Made by a program: the position numbers and the translations under genes. The notes beneath the pieces are model-generated. The model was not told the origin of the DNA and ran no database searches. It was given only the letters and a program-made list of their open reading frames with translations. From positions 38,456,672-38,520,671 of the forward strand of contig OX031063.1 of NCBI GenBank assembly GCA_943736015.1: a stretch of DNA of 64,000 bases, in the 5' to 3' direction. The stretch is from Tridacna crocea. Taxonomy: Eukaryota > Mollusca > Bivalvia > Cardiida > Cardiidae. Shown here piece after piece: positions 43,560-53,274 of this stretch. Every line of letters begins with the position of its first letter. Position 1 is the first letter of the stretch.

Positions 43560-43742
43560 TGCATTTACAAATGAAGTTGATCCATGTTAGCCTGCATGAA
43601 CTATAGAGGCTGACCTCAGTAAAAACTTTATGCTGCAAGTTAATTTTTTGCATGTCCAAGGCCCATGCTGCCTCATGATCCAGTGGCTTGTTTTGTGTGA
43701 TGACTTGCTTGGTAGAATGTATCTTCTACATCGCTAAGATGC
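43560..43742 (-). mobile_element. Family G element, long form
   Basis: CATGTCCAAGGCCCATGCTG and GACTTGCTTGGTAGAATG, as at 35283. Confidence 0.55.
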
Positions 43743-43744
43743 AT

Positions 43745-43960
43745 TAACACTTTACCAATCTCAGTGTTGGATGAGCCTAATGAAAGAGGCTTTTGAAAAC
43801 ATTGTTGGAAAAGGAGAAAATGCCAGAGTTGCCTGCATTTTCTTTGCGTTTCACAATTTTTTTTAACCAATTAGTGACAAATTTCATCATTTGGGCCACT
43901 TCAATACATCATCTGAAAATGCTTTCAATTTGGACCAGTCTAAAAAGTAAAGAGTTTTGA
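43745..43960 (+). mobile_element. Family A MITE, diverged
   Basis: Hairpin apex GCCAGAGTTGCCTGC; R side TTGGACCAGTCTAAAAAG. Confidence 0.65.
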
Positions 43961-44186
43961 AACTCTTTACCAAACGACAAAATTGTAGACTGGCCAAAAT
44001 TGAAAGCATTTGCAGACGACAAAACAAATGTGGCTGAAAAAATTAAACTTTGTGTTGGAAGGGTTGAAAACGTTGTGGGGAAAGGAGAAAATGCTGGTTA
44101 CCAGCATTTTCTTCTTTTCCAATAATGTTTTCAAAAAGCTTCTTTCTCAGGGTAGTCAAAAGTCGGGATTATTTGGTGATGTGTTA
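43957..44186 (-). mobile_element. Family A MITE, complete
   Basis: Perfect apex region; arms differ at a few bases. Confidence 0.85.
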
Positions 44187-44269
44187 AACCACCTTTTGCC
44201 ATGGCATAGCTCATATACATGTATTTTCAAAATTAGATTACTGCTGTAAAAGTGGCGAGTCTGAAAATA

Positions 44270-44549
44270 TACTAGAATGAAAAAGAAACGCAGGGTACCT
44301 TGCGCGATATTGAACAAGCTGTGAGTCTCCATTACGCAGTCAGTCAATACTTTTTTTCACTGAAGAGTTGGTACTGTCATTAAGAAACCATTTTCTCATT
44401 TCCTTTTGGCCACACTGAAATGAAATTTCGTCGAAATAGTCAAAAGTGATCAGTGGTAAACATAAAATCATAATTTAAAATTCTCAATCAAGTTATACAC
44501 CTCGGAACTACCTTGAAAGGTTACCCTGCATTTCTTTTTCGTCCTAGTA
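44270..44549. mobile_element. Element N: TA-flanked TIR element
   Basis: Imperfect TIRs CTAGAATGAAAAAGAAACGC and the inverse of CTAGGACGAAAAAGAAATGC, each bordered by TATA. Size and TA flank fit a Tc1/mariner-type MITE. Confidence 0.65.
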
Positions 44550-44579
44550 TATATGTAGGCTGTACAGCAGTGTGTTTAA

Positions 44580-44750
44580 GAAATAATCTTCTTTCTATCG
44601 TGGTATATTGTTCAATAAACCACAGATGTGAGTTATGCGGTGCAATAAATAATCCACAAGGGCAAAAGCCCCAGTGGGTTATTCATTGTGCCTCATAACT
44701 CACAACGTGGCATATTGAACGATAAAAAATTATAGAAAGAAGATTATTTC
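44580..44750. mobile_element. Element O: long fold-back
   Basis: Arms of about 75 bp pair (GAAATAATCTTCTTTCTAT with its inverse) around CAAGGGCAAAAGCCCC. Confidence 0.75.
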
Positions 44751-44996
44751 GAACCTAACATGGCCAATTCTTAGTGAAATGAAAACAAGTTCAAACTTAG
44801 AGTAAAAACGCTGATAAAGATTATGTTTCATTGAATAACTCACACTTTGAATGACATCACTCGAAATAGGATGACGTCACTCTACATGGACTGTCGCAGA
44901 TTTTACCACATTTTCCTTGCACTGTGTTTATAAAGCCAAAGTTGCATATCGTGTTAGAATATAGGGTAACCCATATGAAATACTGACTCATCAACA
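44751..44996. other. Unique sequence, no gene seen
   Basis: Short ATGACATCAC/ATGACGTCAC pair at about 44850-44880. Confidence 0.4.
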
Positions 44997-45188
44997 GAGC
45001 TCCAGAATAATTAGAGGGAGTGATGCTATTCTAAAGTCATTGTTTCTCTTTGAAACCCTATGTTGTGGGTACTCATTAAAATTGTTTCGATGAGACAATT
45101 CTGATGAGTACCTACAACATAGGGTTTAGTGGACAATAATTAACATTTTCAATTTTGAAATCAAAATTGCTCCCTCTGTCTGGAGCTC
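44997..45188. mobile_element. Family E MITE, full length
   Basis: Central ATTGTTTC...GAGACAAT; ends GAGCTCCAGA and its inverse. Confidence 0.85.
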
Positions 45189-45401
45189 TGCACAAATAAG
45201 TTCAAAGAAAAGAATCATGTCCTGTCATATTGATTGAAATGTGGATGCCACTAATTGCACAATCAAATATCTTTTATTTGTTGCAAGACTTGTATATTGG
45301 CGTCACAAATGGGTCCAAAAATAAGCCTGATGGGGCCCACTTTATTTCAAATCACAACTTACTTTATAAGCATTGAAGAATATCAAACTAAGACGTACCA
45401 T

Positions 45402-45602
45402 AGTGGTGTCCATGGTTTCGAGGTAGAGCATCCGCTTCAAAACCCGGGAGCAGGTGTCAACTTTGGGATTTTTCATAGGCCCACATGTTTGGTGCGAGTA
45501 CTGGTGAAGTTATCAGGAAGCTGAATCGAGAGACATTAACATAAGTTGTAAGAACTTAAAATAATTGTTCCTCAATTGATGTAAAATAAAAATGTTTAAA
45601 CT
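45402..45602 (+). mobile_element. tRNA-type SINE with promoter deletion
   Basis: Starts TGGTGTCCATGG and lacks the spacer to the B box relative to 51592. Body and 3' ATGTTTAAAC are kept. Confidence 0.7.
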
Positions 45603-45700
45603 AGAAGTACTGTAGGTCAAAAGCTATCTTCAAAAGTGTTTCATTACATGGCAGAACCTGTCCTAGATGACCACCTGTATTGAAAATCATAGATTCTTCC

Positions 45701-45969
45701 ATATGGTGTGCAACACGCGAAAAGGGACGTTCGGACATCTGCGTAAAGTGTCGTTTCGGATCAGCCTGCGCAGTCCGCGCAGGCTAATCCGAGACGGCAC
45801 TTTACGACTGCATTAGATTTTGTGCTACAGTAGACATGCGCAAAACAGAAAATTGCATGAAAACGGAAAGTGTCGTCTCGGATTAGCCTGCGCGGACAGC
45901 GCAGGCTAATCCGAGACGACACTTTACGCAGATGTCCGAATGTCCCTTTTCACGTGTTGCAGGCCATAT
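45701..45969. mobile_element. Family F double-hairpin element, best copy
   Basis: About 55-bp TIRs (CGTAAAGTGTCG...CGACACTTTACG, ATATGG...CCATAT) and two strong hairpins built on GGATCAGCCTGCGCAG/GGATTAGCCTGCGCGG. Confidence 0.88.
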
Positions 45970-46022
45970 TGTAAGCATTTGCATGTGACAAAATTAGTAT
46001 AGTTGCATTGGATGATTTTGTC

Positions 46023-46163
46023 TTAGCCCATTACCATACAAGGCCTACTTTTGATGACGCTGAGAAAGAAGCCTTTAGAAAATATTGTGGGAAAAGAAGA
46101 AAATGCTGGTAACCAGCTTTTCCCCCAAGGTCATTAAAACTTGGGATGGTGTGGAGCAGTAAT
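46023..46163. mobile_element. Family A derivative with two L ends, shortened
   Basis: Left CCCATTACCATACAAGG, and right inverted CACACCATCCCAAGTTTTAA, both L type. Confidence 0.6.
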
Positions 46164-46218
46164 ATACCCCCTTTTTCAGAGCATGACTTAGTTGATCAAT
46201 GGTCCTGTAATCTAGGTA
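46136..46218 (+). repeat. Inverted repeat, left copy (partner 47748-47826)
   Basis: About 80 bp from ACTTGGGATGGTGTGGAGCA to GGTCCTGTAATCTA recurs inverted 1.5 kb away. Confidence 0.75.
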
Positions 46219-46226
46219 CTGTGGTT

Positions 46227-46355
46227 CTCCTTTCCCCACCATGTATTCTACCCTTCACAAAACAAATTTCAAATTTTCAGTGACTTTTATTTTTTCGTCT
46301 GCAAATGCTTTCAATTTAGACCAGTCTAAAATTTTGTCATTTGATAAAGAGTTAA
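46227..46355 (+). mobile_element. Family A MITE, R half
   Basis: Starts in the right arm at CTCCTTTCCCCACC and ends AAAGAGTTAA. Confidence 0.75.
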
Positions 46356-46544
46356 AGGATGGAAAACAAAAAGAGCTACAGATACTAAAATACTGTATAG
46401 TAAGTATATGACAAACTTTTATACCAAACAAACAATAAGGGTTTTCATCTACATCAAAAGTTCCATATTTTTGAAATGGAATGATTTAAAGGTAAACACA
46501 TTTTAAGACCTTTCTTGTTTTCTTTTGGTCACCATTGAGCCTTT

Positions 46545-46758
46545 CAACTCTTTACCATACATCAAATTTATAGACTGGTCCAAATTGAATGCAGACGACA
46601 AAATAAGTGTGACTGAAAAAAATGTAACTGAAGGGTAGAAAACACTGTGGGAAAAGGAGAAAATGCTGGTTACTAGCATTTTCTCCTTTTCCCACAATGT
46701 TTTCAAAAGGCCTCTACCTCAGGGTCGTCAAAAGTCCTCATTGTGTGGTAATGGGTTC
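46545..46758 (-). mobile_element. Family A MITE, near complete
   Basis: Left arm has ACACTGTG while right has CACAATGT, an unpaired difference; ends are slightly eroded. Confidence 0.8.
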
Positions 46759-47118
46759 ATTAAGAAAAAAATGAAGCAAAAGAGAAACTGTTTCTGTTTG
46801 CAATTGTTAATATCTCAGTTTGTCACAACATTATTGTTTCTATTCATGGATGAAATCTCAAATTACAATGATACTGTGTTTTGTAATGTTTCAAAGGATT
46901 ACGAGAAAATTTGTTTTAGGAAGTAAAAGATATAAGATTTGATGAGATATTGACAGTTGACCACCATATGTTGACACATCAGGTGTTATGGCAGTGTGAC
47001 AGAGTGCTTTCACCCTGGGGTTAAAATTTACGCCCAATATCCATTAATAGCTTTTACTATAAATAATTGACTTTTTTACTCATTTGTACTCATTATGGAC
47101 TGGTTGTATATTTATAAG
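46759..47118. other. Unique AT-rich sequence, no gene seen
   Basis: No repeat recognised. Confidence 0.45.
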
Positions 47119-47325
47119 TAAACTCTTTACCTTATGAAATTAAGTTTAGTACTGCACATCTTGGCAAACACAGTACATATTTCATAGGAAAAAAATGTTT
47201 TGATACACAAATTAGTTTGAATAAATTCTGGCTGAATATTTGGAAAACAATGTGGTTAAAGGAGAAAATGCTATTTGTGACCAATATCTCTTTTTACCAC
47301 AATGTTTTCAATACCTGTTTTATTT
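47119..47325. mobile_element. Family A MITE, degenerate
   Basis: AAAACAATGTGGTTAAAGGAG and TACCACAATGTTTTC are recognisable. Confidence 0.45.
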
Positions 47326-47488
47326 GTGGTTGAGATCATTTGGTTGTAATTTATCAGAGAAATCAATTACGTTATATCTGTAAAGGTTTGTCGGAAATAG
47401 GATATTGAGGTGTTAAGACGATCACGATATGATAATGGGCTTGGTCATCATTAACTTTCTCATTTCAGTTTTGTACCTAGATTTATAC

Positions 47489-47748
47489 CATCCTCGGATA
47501 CCCCCGGGTCTCCCTATTTGCTACGCTACATCGACCCCTGGGACAATTAATTGAATTTCCCTCACTTTACCACTGGCCCAATGCTGGCATTTCATTGGTT
47601 CCATCATCATTTTGTGATGGGCGAGTGGACTGTACGCTATGACGTTTCGTATCGATTTTCGGCGGCTGATTCAAAGTTTTATTAGTCAATTGTCCCAGGG
47701 TCAATGTAGCATATAGCAAATAGGGAGACCCCGGGGTATCCGAGGATG
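47489..47748. mobile_element. Element I: 260-bp MITE with about 60-bp TIRs
   Basis: CATCCTCGGATACCCC, GTCTCCCTATTTGCTA and CCCTGGGACAATT occur in order at the left and inverted at the right. Confidence 0.85.
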
Positions 47749-47826
47749 TAGATTACAGGACCATTGATCAACTAAGTCATGCTCTGAAAAGGGCGGTATA
47801 ACTGCTCCACACCATCCCAAGTTTTA
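47748..47826 (-). repeat. Inverted repeat, right copy (partner 46136-46218)
   Basis: TAGATTACAGGACCATTGAT through TGCTCCACACCATCCCAAG. It begins exactly at the edge of element I. Confidence 0.75.
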
Positions 47827-48051
47827 ACCCATTACCACACAATCCCTACTTTTGATGCCCCTGAGAAAAAAGCCTATAGAAAACATTGTGGAAAAGGAGA
47901 AAATGCTGGTTACCAGCATTTTCTCCTTTTCCCACAATGTTTTCTACCTTTTACAGAACACATTTCAAATTTTCAGTCACTTTTATTTTGTCGTCTGCAA
48001 ATACTTTCAATTTGGATAAATGTAAAATTTTGTTGTTTGGTAATGAGTTAA
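47824..48051 (+). mobile_element. Family A MITE, complete
   Basis: Near-consensus; TTAA shared with the next copy. Confidence 0.88.
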
Positions 48052-48244
48052 TGACCTTGGGGAAAAAGCCCTTGGAAGACCTTGTGGGAAAAGAAGGATA
48101 TGCTGGTTACCAGCATTTTTCTTTTTACTACGTTTTCTACACTTTCCAATACGATTATCACTATTTCAAATAAAATTTATAGGTTGTTTGCAAATGCTTT
48201 TAATCTGAACCAGTCTAAAACTTTGTCTTCTGATAAAGAGTTGA
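48048..48244 (+). mobile_element. Family A MITE, L end shortened
   Basis: Begins directly at TGACCTTGGGG; R side TCTGAACCAGTCTAAAAC. Confidence 0.65.
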
Positions 48245-48394
48245 TGCATAGATCTACACAAAGAATCAACCTAGGTCAGCCTGATGTCAGTCTTTGCGGG
48301 CTAACATAGGTCAAAATGTTTTATTTTCGTTCAGTTTTCTGCATTGTCAAAGGGCCATTCCACACCATGATTAAGTCTGCTTTCAGACATGGGT
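48245..48394 (-). mobile_element. Family G element
   Basis: CAACCTAGGTCAGCCTGATG hairpin and CAAAGGGCCATTCCACACC. Confidence 0.5.
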
Positions 48395-48622
48395 TTAACC
48401 CTTTCCCAAACAAGCCCTGGTTTTTACGTGTCTGCAGTAAAAGTGCTTTGAAAACACTGTGGGAAAAAGAGAAATTGCTTGTAACAAGCAATTTCTCTTT
48501 TTCCCACAGTGTTTTCTACTCTTTTTGAGAACTTTCTGCCAATTTCCCAAAATCTAAAATTGTCATCTGCAGACTCTTTCGGTTTGGAAGAGTCCAAAAT
48601 TGGTCGTTTGGGAAAGGGTTAA
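48395..48622 (+). mobile_element. Family A subfamily S2, complete, perfect hairpin
   Basis: Hairpin 48450-48516 is a perfect 33-bp inverted repeat with arms CACTGTGGGAAAAAGAG and apex GCTTGTAACAAGC. It differs from the 21918 copy at three arm positions, all paired. Confidence 0.92.
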
Positions 48623-48737
48623 TGGACCCATACTATATTACGATATTTATATTATGATAAATTGCTTGGTTTAGGGCATCCTAGATCTATGTGTCTGTTG
48701 TGCCAGAGCAAGACTTGGTGTAACTGTAATGGTGATT

Positions 48738-48780
48738 TGACATGGTAGAAAACATTGTGGGAAAGGAGAAAATGTTTACA
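48738..48780 (-). mobile_element. Family A hairpin-arm fragment
   Basis: GTAGAAAACATTGTGGGAAA then AAATGTTTACACC. Confidence 0.45.
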
Positions 48781-49020
48781 CCTGTTGGTAAACACAAATG
48801 GAAACTGTTTGTTATTTTGTAAATTTTCTGCAAAATCAAGGAACATACAAGATCTACCGAGACATGATCCTGTTTGGTGTCAGACAAAGTGTTTTTATTG
48901 GATCCATAATTATCCACAATTTGCTTTGTAAATATATATGCTTGGCAAAACTTCTAACCTGCCACTTTTGTTTCTCCTGTAAATTTGACCAAATACATGC
49001 AATAGGTAAATAAAAACAAC

Positions 49021-49229
49021 TTAACCCATTACCACACAATCCCTACTTTTGACGCACATGAGAAAGAAGCCTTTTGAAAAAACTGTAGGAAAAGGAGAAA
49101 ATGCTGGTGACCAGTGTTTTCTACCTTTCCCAGAACAAATTTCAATTTTTAAGTCACCTTTATTTTTGTCGTCTGCAGATGCTTTCAATTTGGACGAGTC
49201 AAAAATTTTCTCGTGTGGTAAAGAGTTAA
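49021..49229 (+). mobile_element. Family A MITE lacking most of the right arm
   Basis: GCTGGTGACCAG joins TGTTTTCTACC. Confidence 0.82.
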
Positions 49230-49750
49230 AACACATATCTGGACAATAGACATGGTATTGTAATAAAAATATTTTAGATTTTGCCGATAAAATGCATCAG
49301 ACTCTTTTTCAAAAAAAGGAAAACAGATGATTTGCACATGTGTGGTGCCTATCAGACAAACCAGGTTAAAAAGAGAAGCATACACATCAGTTACTGAAAT
49401 TTTGTCAGCAATAAGGAAAAACATGTGAATTATTTTATGCACAAAAATATAATCCAAGACAAGGAGAGTAAAGTTTTCAAGAAAATGATTTTTCAATTTT
49501 CACTGTTAAGTGAATGAATGTTAAGTGAATAAATGTTTGATAACCTCATTTCAATAGAACAACAAGTCATAAAATTCACTTCAAACTTCTGCTGGAGTAT
49601 GCTTTTACACTAGTCAATTATTTTCCAGAACATCAATCTAAATAAATTCCCTCTTTTCTGGATGGCAGATGCCGAAAAAGGCCTACAAGGAATTCCGGCA
49701 AAAAATTGGCGGTATAGAAATTTAGTGTATAATTGCATCATAGGGATGCT
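49230..49750. other. Unique sequence, no gene seen
   Basis: A 103-codon minus-strand ORF (49185-49496) starts in the MITE's neighbourhood and looks spurious. Confidence 0.45.
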
Positions 49751-49979
49751 TTAACTCATTACCAAACTACAAAATCTTGGACTGGTCCAAATCCAAAGCA
49801 TTTGCAGATGACAAAATAAAAGCGACAGAAAACTTGAAATTTGTTTTGTGAAGGGTAGAAAACATTGTGGGAAAAGGAGAAAATGCTGGTTACCAGCATT
49901 TTCTCCTTTTCCCACAATGTTTTCTAAAGGCTTCTTTCTCATGGGCGTCAAAAGTAGGGATTGTGTGGTAATGGGTTAA
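49751..49979 (-). mobile_element. Family A MITE, complete, perfect hairpin
   Basis: Close to consensus throughout. Confidence 0.9.
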
Positions 49980-49984
49980 AACAC

Positions 49985-50107
49985 TTTTTGCCAAAGCATT
50001 GCTCAAGTATAATGTAGATATAAACTAAAGTGTTAGTAATAGCAACAGTTTGATGCGAGAAAATTTCATAACACAAAGGTTGAGCCATGCTCTGGCAAAA
50101 AATGGGC
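49985..50107. mobile_element. Family G-related fold-back
   Basis: TTTTGCCAAAGCATTGCTCA and the inverse TGAGCCATGCTCTGGCAAAA at the two ends. Confidence 0.65.
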
Positions 50108-50214
50108 TAAATACATCACTGTGATAAATCATATAGCCCGAAGTCATCACATACCATAATTATGGATCCAAAAGGGCCACTTTTTTCAAACAAAGGACTT
50201 AATAATGAGGTAGA

Positions 50215-50352
50215 CTGGTTCTTTGACAAACAGAAAATTGACCAATAGCAAAAGTTTCAGCCCAGGTAAGCCTGTGTGGACTGCGCAGGCTGACCTAGGT
50301 TGATACTTTTTCCAGATGCATTATAGCCAGCCTTTCACAGAGCATGCCTCTT
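50215..50352 (+). mobile_element. Family G element
   Basis: ACAAACAGAAAATTGACC, hairpin AGCCTGTGTGGACTGCGCAG, then the CACAGAGCATGCC end. Confidence 0.65.
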
Positions 50353-50358
50353 TTATAT

Positions 50359-50425
50359 TTAACTCTTAAATACCACATGACAAAATTTTAGACTGGTCCA
50401 AATTGAAAGCATTAAATGTGACTTA
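50359..50425 (-). mobile_element. Family A MITE, left part interrupted by element P
   Basis: R block through AATGTGACTT; resumes at 50966 with GGAAATTTGTTCTGGG. Confidence 0.85.
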
Positions 50426-50965
50426 AAGGTGGCCCTTCAGATTTTTGAGCGAAAATTTTACAAGAATACAAAAAAACCATCCTTATACTCCAAAAGCCTT
50501 ATAAATTTCATTCAAAAAACCCCAGTAGTCGAAAATCATCCTACAACATGAGAAATTAGAGATTTACTACAGCCCAGGTCGACACCGACGGGAAACGCAT
50601 TCTATTTTTACGTAAGCAACTCGCTCATTTACACACTGGAAATGTACAGACAAAGCTTCAAACATAGCGTCCGAAGAAGACATTATGGAAAATAATTACA
50701 TGTTTGTTATGTAATGGAATTTCAGAGCCACTAGTCACGTGCCAGTCACTTAATATTCCCACAATGCTTTTTTTTATTTTAGCGGGAAATCTAAAAATAG
50801 CTTAAGAGACTACGTAGCCTTTTAAGGGAATACCATCAAAAACATTTTTTTTTGTAATTTTATGATTATTAATTATTGATGATTTGTATTTTTTTTTCAT
50901 ATAAATTTCAGTGATATATATATTTCTCAATTTGGTGGGAAGTGAAAATTCTAGATACCCACCTT
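50426..50965. mobile_element. Element P, about 540 bp, nested in a MITE
   Basis: Short TIRs AAGGTGG...CCACCTT bordered by TTAA-like bases (ACTTA|..|TAAAA). No ORF; contains CACTAGTCACGTGCCAGTCA. Its limits are set by the split host MITE. Confidence 0.7.
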
Positions 50966-51117
50966 TAAAAATGGAAATTTGTTCTGGGAAGGGTAGAAAA
51001 CACTGTGGGAAAAGGAGAAAAAGCTGGTTACCAGCATTTTCTCCTTTTCCTACAGTGTTTTCAAAAGGCTTCTTTCTCAGGGGCGTCAAACGTAGGGATA
51101 GTGTGATAATGGTTTAA
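50966..51117 (-). mobile_element. Family A MITE, right part after element P
   Basis: CACTGTG/CAGTG subtype hairpin and L end. Confidence 0.85.
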
Positions 51118-51339
51118 GAAGTATCATGCAGTTTGAAATTTGGGTGGAGTACTTCAACACTCAATTAAATATAAAATCATGGGGTGATTGGGTACAATAC
51201 AAGATGTTTCACAATAAATTTATTAAAAGGCAGACCACTTTAAAATACAGATTACTTCTTTGTAAAATCCACTTAAAATTTTACCTTTTAATTTTCTTTA
51301 GACTTAGCCTCTGAAAACATCAGTTGTGCAGACTACCCA
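51118..51339. other. Unique AT-rich sequence, no gene seen
   Basis: A 62-codon plus ORF here has no convincing signal. Confidence 0.4.
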
Positions 51340-51567
51340 TTAACCCATTACTACATGAACCCTACTTTTGAAGACCCTGAGAAAGAAGCATTTAGAAAAC
51401 ATTGTGGAAAAAGGAGAAAATGCTGGTAACCAGCATTTCTCCCTTTCTCACAGTGTTTTCTACCCTTCACAAAATAAATTTCAAATTTTTAGTCACTTTT
51501 ATTTTGTTGTCTGCAAATGCTTTCCATTTGGACAAGCCAGAAATTTTGTTGTTTGGTACCGAGTTTA
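51340..51567 (+). mobile_element. Family A MITE, complete
   Basis: Slight loss in the right arm (CATTTCTCCCTTTCTC). Confidence 0.85.
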
Positions 51568-51591
51568 CTCATAACCAAACAACAGAATTTT
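51564..51591 (-). mobile_element. Family A MITE R-end fragment, left of the SINE
   Basis: TTACTCATAACCAAACAACA; continues after the SINE at 51810-51838 (GGTTTGTCCTAATCGAAAGC). Confidence 0.7.
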
Positions 51592-51797
51592 GGTGGTGTC
51601 GTGAGGTAGAGCATCGGCCTTATAACCTAAGGGTCCCGAGTTCGATACCTGGGAGTGGGCGTCACCTTTGGGATTTTTCATTGGCCCACACATTCGGCGC
51701 GAGTACTGGTGTAGTTCCCAGGAAGCAGAATCGAGAGAGATTAGTATAAGTTGTAAGAACTTGTTTCTCAGTCAATGTAAAATAAATATGTTTAAAC
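51592..51797 (+). mobile_element. tRNA-type SINE, full length, with target duplication
   Basis: B box AGTTCGATACC follows a GTAGAGCATCGGCC head. The 3' end is ATGTTTAAAC. Direct repeats CAACAGAATTTT lie at 51580-51591 and 51798-51809. Relatives at 45402 and 1484. Confidence 0.82.
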
Positions 51798-51838
51798 CAA
51801 CAGAATTTTAGGTTTGTCCTAATCGAAAGCATTTGATC

Positions 51839-53020
51839 TCTGTAGGAGTTCTAGATTTTAACCCATTTCTCTGACAAGCCCATTATGGCATATACGTGAC
51901 ACCCTGCAAAGCTCTTGTTTTCTTCATGAGGTAGCTCTTATGATTGATCAACTTGAAGAAATGTATACCATCTTGCAGTTTAGAATACAAAAATATAAAA
52001 GCCACATAAGACTGACAGTATGTTTTATTGATGAATTATGCAACATTGAGCAAGGTGAATGATTGTTGACAGAAAAGATTAATGAGTCTATGCAAGTTGT
52101 TGGTTATAGTTATTTTGTCTGACATTTAAGTGTGCTTCAGAATTAAAGGTGAACTGAATTCCTATTTTTGTGTGCTTTTCATCATGTTAGGGGATAGATT
52201 GATTTTATGGTGTTTAACACTGTTTCTTTCTTTGACAGTTAGTTGGTAATATTGTGCACCTATCCATGCTTTATGGAGTTTCTTTTAACAGTACTATGCA
52301 CAATATTCTTTCCAAGCCACTGGCTACTTTCCCACATAACCATAGTTAAAACAGAGGAGTGAATCTTGTTGCACTGACTATGACAAATCCTTAGAAAAAA
52401 ACTGGTCAAGCTGGGGATCAAAGTAGCAACTCTCTGCTCTCAAGTCCTACCATCTGAGATATTGGGGTTCGACTTTAGAATTAAACTTACAATGAAATAA
52501 AAAATTGGTTATAAATAGGAATCCTTGTATAAAAAGTATTGTTGGAAAGAAACAATACTACATGCACTAAACTTGTTTGATCGCTGTGAAACCATATAAC
52601 TTTCCAAGTGTACACTTCTTTCAGAAAGTGAAAATTTATATTTTGATTGCAACGTTTAATAATATTAATTTCAGTTGCCCTTTAAGGTAGTAGTCGGACC
52701 TCTATATAAAAATTTATTTAGCTTTCAAAGTGTACTGACATCATTTATTTCACATTTGTTGAGTTGTAGCTCTAGATGACACTAATGTCTTGGGATCTTT
52801 AAAAAGTCATTTTCTTTTTCGTATGTGCAGTGAAGATTTCTGTGTTGGTTTACCTCCATTATCATAATTTATTACTTGCAGCTGCATTTACTATCCAATA
52901 TAATGAAATAGAACCAGATCCAATAGTGTTGAAAAGTTTGTTAGTGCATTTAAGGCAATTCAAGCTTCAGTAATAGGTCTATGTGATTTACCTCATTGGA
53001 ATATTTTTCTTATGATAAAA
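51839..53020. other. Unique sequence, no supported gene
   Basis: The longest repeat-free stretch of the right half. A possible acceptor at 52882 (TTATTACTTGCAG) opens a 29-codon frame that ends without a donor. Confidence 0.4.
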
Positions 53021-53274
53021 CTCTTTTTATCAGATATTAAAATTTTGCACTGATCCATCTTGAAAATCGTTTGCAGAAAAGACAGTAAATTTTTTTATGT
53101 GGCTCAAATTATCAATTTTTTTTACTAGGACAGAAATCTTGCTGAGAACTAGAGTGAATGTTGGCTACCAGCGTTTCCTTCCTTTCTCATTATCATGACA
53201 ATGTAAGATGTTTTCAAAAACTTTTTTTTCCCCAAACTTGCTTAAGTACTGGATAATTAGGATCTTCAGGGTTA
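53021..53274 (-). mobile_element. Family A MITE, degenerate
   Basis: R block and GGTTAA end recognisable. Confidence 0.45.

Noticed and set aside
49185-49496. 103-codon minus-strand ORF rich in Phe, Ile and Leu
   Set aside because: Runs into a MITE end and has no splice or homology support.
51126-51314. 62-codon plus ORF with a faint resemblance to a LINE reverse-transcriptase tail
   Set aside because: Similarity is too short and no adjoining polymerase sequence is visible.
52883-52970. Possible plus exon after TTATTACTTGCAG with a 29-codon open frame
   Set aside because: Ends in two stops with no donor, no polyadenylation signal nearby and no family match; could only be a terminal exon.
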